A DNA stretch of 18,813 bases from JBCBSZ01 sp039185015 (lineage in GTDB: Bacteria > Actinomycetota > Acidimicrobiia > Acidimicrobiales > Poriferisodalaceae). This document shows, one piece after another, positions 14,179-18,813 of this stretch (positions are counted from its first letter, which is position 1; the number at the start of each line of letters is the position of its first letter). Position numbers and translations under genes: made by a program. The stretch spans positions 1-18,813 of the forward strand of contig JBCDAU010000065.1 of the NCBI GenBank assembly GCA_039185015.1, written 5' to 3'. The notes beneath the pieces are model-generated. The model was not told the DNA's origin, searched no databases, and worked only from the letters and a program-made list of their open reading frames with translations.

Positions 14179-15677
14179 GGGACGAGACGGTCCTCGTCGC
14201 TGGTCAGGTGGGTGAGGTCGTTGCTGAGCTGGGCGACCTGATCGGACAGGTTCCGTGCCGTCGTCGAGGCGTCGACCGCGATCGCCGACGCACGGCTGAC
14301 GCTGTCGGCGTCGCTGCGCACGGAGGCGACCTGCTGAGCGACGATCGCGAGGTTGTCCGCGATCTCCATGGTGGCGGCGGTCTGCTGCTGCACCGAGGCG
14401 CTCACGGCGGCGTTGGTCTCGGCGAGGCGGCCGACCGCGTCGCTCACGACGCCGCTGGCACCCTGTGCCTCGTCGCAGCCGGACTGGAGCTCGGCGACGC
14501 GGTCGGCGATGTCGCGCGTGGCCGCACCCGCCTGCTCGGCGAGTGCCTTGACCTCGCCGGCGACGACGGCGAACCCCCGCCCCGACTCACCGGCCGCCGC
14601 GGCCTCGATGGCTGCGTTCAACGCGAGCAGGTCGGTCTGGCGGGCGATGTCGTCGATGGAACGTGAGCTCTCACCGATCTCGCTGGACATCGACGCGAGC
14701 CGGTCGAGGACGCGGCGCGTCGCCTCGGTCTGCTCGCGGACCTCGGCGGAGGTCCGCTCCGCCTGCTCGACCTGCTGGGCGATGTCGGACATCGTCGCGG
14801 ACAAGCCCTGGGCGAGGTCGGCGATCTGACCCGTGCGCTCGTCCGCCGTGGACCCGCTGCGGGTGAGCGCCGTCGCCAGCGTCGCGATCTCGTCACCGGT
14901 GCCGTCGACGAGCTCCGACACCGATCGCAGCTCCGTGGTCGTGGTCTCCAGCGTCTCGGCGGCCGACGTGACGCGTGAGAGGAGTTCGGCCGCGTGCTGC
15001 GCGCGCTGCGTCGCGTCCTCTCGGAGCCGGCCGATCTCCTCGGCCTCGCGGGCGGCGACGGCCGCCCGCTCCTCCGCCGTCTCGAGCGTCTCGGCCGTCA
15101 TCCGCTCGTTCTCGGCGCGGGCGGCCTCGAGCTTGCCGAGCTGCTTCCTGAACGACGACCAGATCACCATCACGACGCCGATGAGCAGCACCACGAAGAC
15201 CGCGTGCAGGACGGACCGGACGAACGGGTCCATCTCGGCATCCGGGTTGTAGATGCGGTCGGGGTCGTAGGCGCTCATGCCGATGTGGTGTGCCAGGACG
15301 ATGACGATGCTGACCAACAGCGGTCGGACATCGTGGTAGAGGCCGATCGCGGCGACGATCACGAACCAGTAGAAGTGCCCCTCGATCAGTCCGTCCATGT
15401 TGTGGATGAGCACCGCCGCGGCGAGGACGAGCGAGAGGCTGCCGAGGATGGACCCGATGAGCCGATCCGGGGACTTCAGCGCGGCGAACCCGGCGACCGG
15501 CACGATGGCCGCTTCGAGCAGCAGGTGGGTCAGCGAGAAGTCGGAGACCGCCAGTCCCACGAGCACCAGGACCGGGTAGTGGGCGATCGCGATCAGCGAG
15601 ATCGCCCGATGCCGGCCGGCGAACTCGTCGGTGTCGAGCGTCTCGCCCATCGGGAGAGCAGAACGTAGCGAGCCCAT
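14175..15677 (-). CDS. Methyl-accepting chemotaxis-type receptor with six-helix membrane sensor
   Basis: This 500-residue membrane receptor has about six hydrophobic segments in residues 25-175 instead of a periplasmic sensor domain. A charged coiled coil follows (about 177-260), then the MCP signalling domain, whose tip reads 'DLLALNAAIEAAAAGESGRGFAVVAGEVKALAEQ'. The usual Arg in 'EAARAGE' is Ala here. Within the membrane part, His92, His101, His115, His130, His131 and His158 lie near helix ends. The product would relay signals to CheA/CheW; no che genes are in the window. ATG 15677 was chosen; GTG codons at 15686 and 15689 are alternatives, and GAGGA at 15691-15695 would suit 15686 by spacing. 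It shares strand and a 90-bp gap with the large secreted protein upstream. Its stop codon overlaps that of the + strand gene in the palindrome CTAG. Confidence 0.9.
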   Translation of the reverse strand: MGSLRSALPMGETLDTDEFAGRHRAISLIAIAHYPVLVLVGLAVSDFSLTHLLLEAAIVPVAGFAALKSPDRLIGSILGSLSLVLAAAVLIHNMDGLIEGHFYWFVIVAAIGLYHDVRPLLVSIVIVLAHHIGMSAYDPDRIYNPDAEMDPFVRSVLHAVFVVLLIGVVMVIWSSFRKQLGKLEAARAENERMTAETLETAEERAAVAAREAEEIGRLREDATQRAQHAAELLSRVTSAAETLETTTTELRSVSELVDGTGDEIATLATALTRSGSTADERTGQIADLAQGLSATMSDIAQQVEQAERTSAEVREQTEATRRVLDRLASMSSEIGESSRSIDDIARQTDLLALNAAIEAAAAGESGRGFAVVAGEVKALAEQAGAATRDIADRVAELQSGCDEAQGASGVVSDAVGRLAETNAAVSASVQQQTAATMEIADNLAIVAQQVASVRSDADSVSRASAIAVDASTTARNLSDQVAQLSNDLTHLTSDEDRLVP

Positions 15678-15767
15678 GGGTACCACCACTTCCTCGGAGG
15701 CTTCGCTAGTCCCTTCGGCACGGCCCTTCGTCGTTCAAGCGTTCGGACATCCGCCGCCTCCGCACGC
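15678..15767 (-). other. Short gap between the secreted protein and receptor genes
   Basis: The 90 bp hold a 7-bp direct repeat (CCCTTCG at 15711-15717 and 15724-15730 on the + strand) and the candidate GAGGA for the receptor. I see no TANNNT promoter motif and no strong hairpin, so the receptor may be read from the upstream gene's transcript. Confidence 0.35.
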
Positions 15768-18700
15768 TCAGCGGGCCCCGTTCTCGTAGAGGAGCAGGCG
15801 GCGGTGGGTCCAGCCGATGGAGACGATGTCGAGGTCGCCGTCGTCGTCGACGTCGAAGAGCTGGGTGCCGTCGTGGTGCTCGTCGCCGGTGTGGACCGTC
15901 TGCTCACCCCACTGATCGTCGCCGAGGTTCACGTAGATGCGGGCCTCGAGGCCACCGATGTCGGGGTTGGTGTGCTCACCGATCAGGACGTCGAGGTCGC
16001 CGTCGCCGTCGAGGTCGGCCACATCGAGGCTCTGGGCGAGGGCGGGGGCGATGTCGTCGATGACGTGCTCGGTCCAGAGACCGGTCGGATCGATCGGCTG
16101 TTCGAACCAGCGGATCCGCCCGGTGTCGTCGTGGCCGTAGGTGACCACGACGTCGAGGCGGCCGTCGTCGTTCATGTCGACGAGGACGTTGCGGTCGGGG
16201 TCGCCGTCGGGGCTGATCTGGATGGGGAAGCGGGCGCCGATGGTGCCGTCGTCGTTGCGGTACCAGGCGAGCCCGTCCATGAGGTCGAGGTCGCCGTCGT
16301 CGTCGATGTCGCCGATCGTGAGCTCTTCGCCGAGCACCTCGGGCCACCCCGAGGTCACCGTCCACGTGTCGGTGCGGATGGCTGCCCCCGCAGGGATGTT
16401 CACCATCTGGAGGCCGCCGTTGCCGCTCTGCCAGGACAGGGCGATCTGGCGGACGCCCGGTGCCAGCTCGACCATCACGGCGCCCTGCAGGAAGGCGCCG
16501 GTGGCCTGGCCGATGTTGGTGCGGACGGTGAAGTTGCCGTCGCCGTCGTTCTCGGCCCACGCCAGGTTCGAGTTCGGGCGGCTGCCCTGTTCCTGGGTGC
16601 CGAGCACGTCGAGGTCGCCGTCGCCGTCGAAGTCGTCGACGATCGCCATCTGGTTCATCGGCTCACCGATGGTGGAGCGCACCCAGTTCCCGTCGATCGT
16701 GCCCGGGTTGCGCCACCACCAGCCGCCGCTGATCACGTCGTCGCGCCCGTCACCGTCGATGTCGCCGTGCTCGACGAAGATCGTCCGCCACGGCACCGAC
16801 CCGTCCGCGACCGAGCGGGTCCAGTCGTCGATCGCGAAGAGCAGGGGACCGGGGTCTCCCTGGTTCATCCAGACGTCGAGCAGGGGCACCCCGAAGGCGA
16901 AGGGCTTGCCGACGATGTCGACCCAGCCGTCGCCGTCGAAGTCACCGAACTCCGAGTCGTGGATCGCCCGACCGGTCTCGATCAGCTGCTCGGTGAAGAA
17001 GCCGGTGCCGTCGCCGTAGAACACTCGGGTCCTCGGGTCGGTGACGCCTTCGATGCCCATCTCGCCGGTCAGGATGTCGAGACGGCCGTCGCCGTTGACG
17101 TCTCGGACGTCGGAGCTGTGCCCGTGGCGCGACTCGTCCTCGAGCGTGGTCGAGACCCACGTGGAGCCGTCCCACTCGTAGAGGTTGAGCGGGCCGAGGA
17201 AGTCGCCCGAGTCGAGCACGACCTCGGGCCGACCACCCTCGATCAGCTGCCCGACCGACACCTGCGACCTGGGGTAGGAAGCATCGATCGGGAACGCTGT
17301 GAAGTCGGTGCCCGTCTCGTGGCGGAACCAGTAGCCGCCACCGACGATGTCGTCGACCCCGTCCAGGTCGATGTCGGCGATCCAGAGACCTTCGCTGACG
17401 CTCGGCGGTTGGAAGATCTCGACGGCGTTCCACGGCTGCGTGGTGCGGGGATCCTCGGGGATGTCGGCGAGGAAGAGCCGGCGTCCGTTGTTCTGGTTCC
17501 AGAACACCAGCTCCTGGTCGCCGTCTCCGTCGACGTCGCCGAACACCTGGTCGTGGTGCTGGTTGCCGCCCCCCGATTTGACCACCCGACGCGTCCAACG
17601 CTGCTCGAAGTTCGGCGCCGGGTTCTCCCACCAGTAGAGCGAGTCACCCTGGCTGTCCTCACCGACGACGAAGTCGAGGTCGCCGTCCCCGTCGATGTCC
17701 GCAGACGTGCCGCCGGCCTCGAGTCGCAGCTCGTCCGGCTCGATCGTGCGCACCACCCACTCGCCGGCATCGATCGTGAACCACAGGAGGGCCGGGCCCT
17801 CGCCGCGGCGTCCACCGAGGACGAAGTCGTCGATGCCGTCCCCGTCGACGTCGAAGACCGCGCCGACGGTCTGGTGGTCCCGGTCGGGCGGTTCCGGGAT
17901 CTCGCCGGTCTCCGAGGAGATCCGGGACCAGCTGACCGGGCCCAACGGACCCTGGTCGACCTCGGCCTCGTCGCCCACCGTGATGAGCTGCGTGCTGGTC
18001 GAGGTGGCGCCCCTGTCGTCGATGACCGTGAGCGAGGCCGTGTAGGTGCCGGGTGCGGCGTAGGTGGTCGTGGCAACCGGCCCGCTCGCGGTCGTGCCGT
18101 TGCCGAGGTTCCAGACGTGGTCGGTGATCGAGCCGTCGGGGTCCGAGCTGGACGAGCCGTCGAAGACGACGGTCAGCGGTGCGCGTCCGCGGACGGTGTC
18201 GGTCGAGATGCGGGCCACCGGGTCGAGGTTCTGCGCGCCGGTGGACACCGGGTCCCCGGTGACGATGGCGACCGAGACGATCGGCGCCGGGATGTTCTCG
18301 CTGCCGAGGCTGCCGGCGAAGTCCGCATCGGAGAAGTTGAAGATGCCGCCGTCGGTGGCGACCATCAGGTAGCCGTCACCGTTGGCGACCATGCCGACGA
18401 CGGGGGCGTTGAGCGGCACCGAGCCCATCGAACCGCGGAACTCGGCGTCGAAGGAGAACACGCCGCCGTCGCCGGCGACGAGCCAGTACCCGCTGTTGTC
18501 GAGGTCCGGGACGATGCCGTTGACCGGCTGGTTGAGCGGGATGCCACCCATCGAGCCCGAGAAGCGGGCGTTGCCGAGGCTGAACACGCCGCCGTCGCTG
18601 CCGAGGAGGTAGTAGCCGCCGCCGTCCGGAGTCGGGATCGAGTCGACGATGGGGCCGTTGAGGACGCCCGCGATGCCGAGGTCCACGAGGTCGCCGTGGT

Positions 18701-18813
18701 CGACGGCGTCGCCGAACACGAGCACTCGGCCCACGGTCGTGAAGACCCAGTAGCCGTCGCCGGACGGAGTCGGCGAGAGGGTGGCGAACGTCTCGCCGGG
18801 CACGAGCACGCCC
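15768..18813 (-). CDS. Giant secreted protein: GYW repeats, PKD domain, FG-GAP/VCBS repeats (5' end missing)
   Basis: The frame runs off the window edge, so the N-terminus, including any signal peptide, is unseen. About 1,014 residues are visible. Residues 1-185 have four repeats like those of the protein at 5718-6959 (GYWVFTTVGRV, GYYLLGSDGGVFS, GYWLVAGDGGVFSF, GYLMVATDGGIFNF). Residues about 203-290 form a PKD domain (DGSSSSDPDGSITDHVWNLGNGT, then GTYTASLTVIDDRG). The rest, about 305-1013, holds twelve D-x-(D/N)-x-D-G-x-x-(D/E)-(I/V/F/L) calcium loops such as DVDGDGIDDF and DLDGDGDLDV, the mark of FG-GAP/VCBS beta-propeller blades. No anchor, sorting motif or C-terminal helix is present. 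Such architecture is typical of extracellular adhesion, polysaccharide-binding or integrin-like proteins; the exact role is unknown. A 90-bp gap separates it from the receptor gene downstream. Confidence 0.9.
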   Translation of the reverse strand, partial: GVLVPGETFATLSPTPSGDGYWVFTTVGRVLVFGDAVDHGDLVDLGIAGVLNGPIVDSIPTPDGGGYYLLGSDGGVFSLGNARFSGSMGGIPLNQPVNGIVPDLDNSGYWLVAGDGGVFSFDAEFRGSMGSVPLNAPVVGMVANGDGYLMVATDGGIFNFSDADFAGSLGSENIPAPIVSVAIVTGDPVSTGAQNLDPVARISTDTVRGRAPLTVVFDGSSSSDPDGSITDHVWNLGNGTTASGPVATTTYAAPGTYTASLTVIDDRGATSTSTQLITVGDEAEVDQGPLGPVSWSRISSETGEIPEPPDRDHQTVGAVFDVDGDGIDDFVLGGRRGEGPALLWFTIDAGEWVVRTIEPDELRLEAGGTSADIDGDGDLDFVVGEDSQGDSLYWWENPAPNFEQRWTRRVVKSGGGNQHHDQVFGDVDGDGDQELVFWNQNNGRRLFLADIPEDPRTTQPWNAVEIFQPPSVSEGLWIADIDLDGVDDIVGGGYWFRHETGTDFTAFPIDASYPRSQVSVGQLIEGGRPEVVLDSGDFLGPLNLYEWDGSTWVSTTLEDESRHGHSSDVRDVNGDGRLDILTGEMGIEGVTDPRTRVFYGDGTGFFTEQLIETGRAIHDSEFGDFDGDGWVDIVGKPFAFGVPLLDVWMNQGDPGPLLFAIDDWTRSVADGSVPWRTIFVEHGDIDGDGRDDVISGGWWWRNPGTIDGNWVRSTIGEPMNQMAIVDDFDGDGDLDVLGTQEQGSRPNSNLAWAENDGDGNFTVRTNIGQATGAFLQGAVMVELAPGVRQIALSWQSGNGGLQMVNIPAGAAIRTDTWTVTSGWPEVLGEELTIGDIDDDGDLDLMDGLAWYRNDDGTIGARFPIQISPDGDPDRNVLVDMNDDGRLDVVVTYGHDDTGRIRWFEQPIDPTGLWTEHVIDDIAPALAQSLDVADLDGDGDLDVLIGEHTNPDIGGLEARIYVNLGDDQWGEQTVHTGDEHHDGTQLFDVDDDGDLDIVSIGWTHRRLLLYENGAR

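Overview
The window looks like a chromosomal segment of a high-GC actinomycete, most probably of class Acidimicrobiia (relatives of Ilumatobacter and uncultured Acidimicrobiales). The reasons are the strongly GC-biased codon use, the order of the translation genes, and two secreted proteins with 'GYW-(M/V)VA-DGG-(V/I)FAFGDA' repeats. I associate such repeats with this group from general knowledge, not from a search.

Region 1 (1-4970, + strand) is a translation and cofactor operon: infB (5' end cut by the window edge), a DUF503/YlxP gene, rbfA, truB and ribF. The genes are tightly packed or overlapping. Region 2 (4976-7995) is an accessory block: an unrecognised gene directly behind ribF, a convergent secreted repeat protein on the - strand, a 2.3-copy tandem array of a 78-bp unit, and a short-chain dehydrogenase. 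Region 3 (8037-12336, + strand) resumes the conserved order with rpsO, pnp and an M16 zinc peptidase. Bacillus subtilis has the order infB-ylxP-rbfA-truB-ribC-rpsO-pnpA-...-mlpA, so the accessory block reads as an insertion into an old cluster, with a terminator-like palindrome and a new promoter before rpsO. Both rpsO and pnp have leaders rich in inverted repeats. The last pnp hairpin ends exactly where the Shine-Dalgarno sequence begins.

Region 4 (12371-14178, + strand) is one gene for a PEP-utilising/rifampin-phosphotransferase-like protein that has the swivelling His domain but no ATP-grasp domain. It is preceded by a near-perfect 22-bp palindrome containing a TGTGA-N6-TCAC core, as in CRP/FNR-family sites. 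Region 5 (14175-18813, - strand) holds a six-helix methyl-accepting chemotaxis-type receptor. Upstream of it is a very large secreted protein (5' end cut by the window edge) with the same GYW repeats, a PKD domain and twelve calcium-binding FG-GAP/VCBS motifs.

Regions 1 and 3 serve translation initiation, 30S maturation, tRNA pseudouridylation, flavin cofactor synthesis and RNA turnover. Regions 2, 4 and 5 are lineage-specific surface, sensing and unknown metabolic functions. I see no tRNA, rRNA, CRISPR array, transposase or phage gene. The least ordinary items are the stand-alone PEP-mobile-domain gene with its operator-like palindrome, the 78-bp array, the pnp leader, and the two paralogous repeat proteins.
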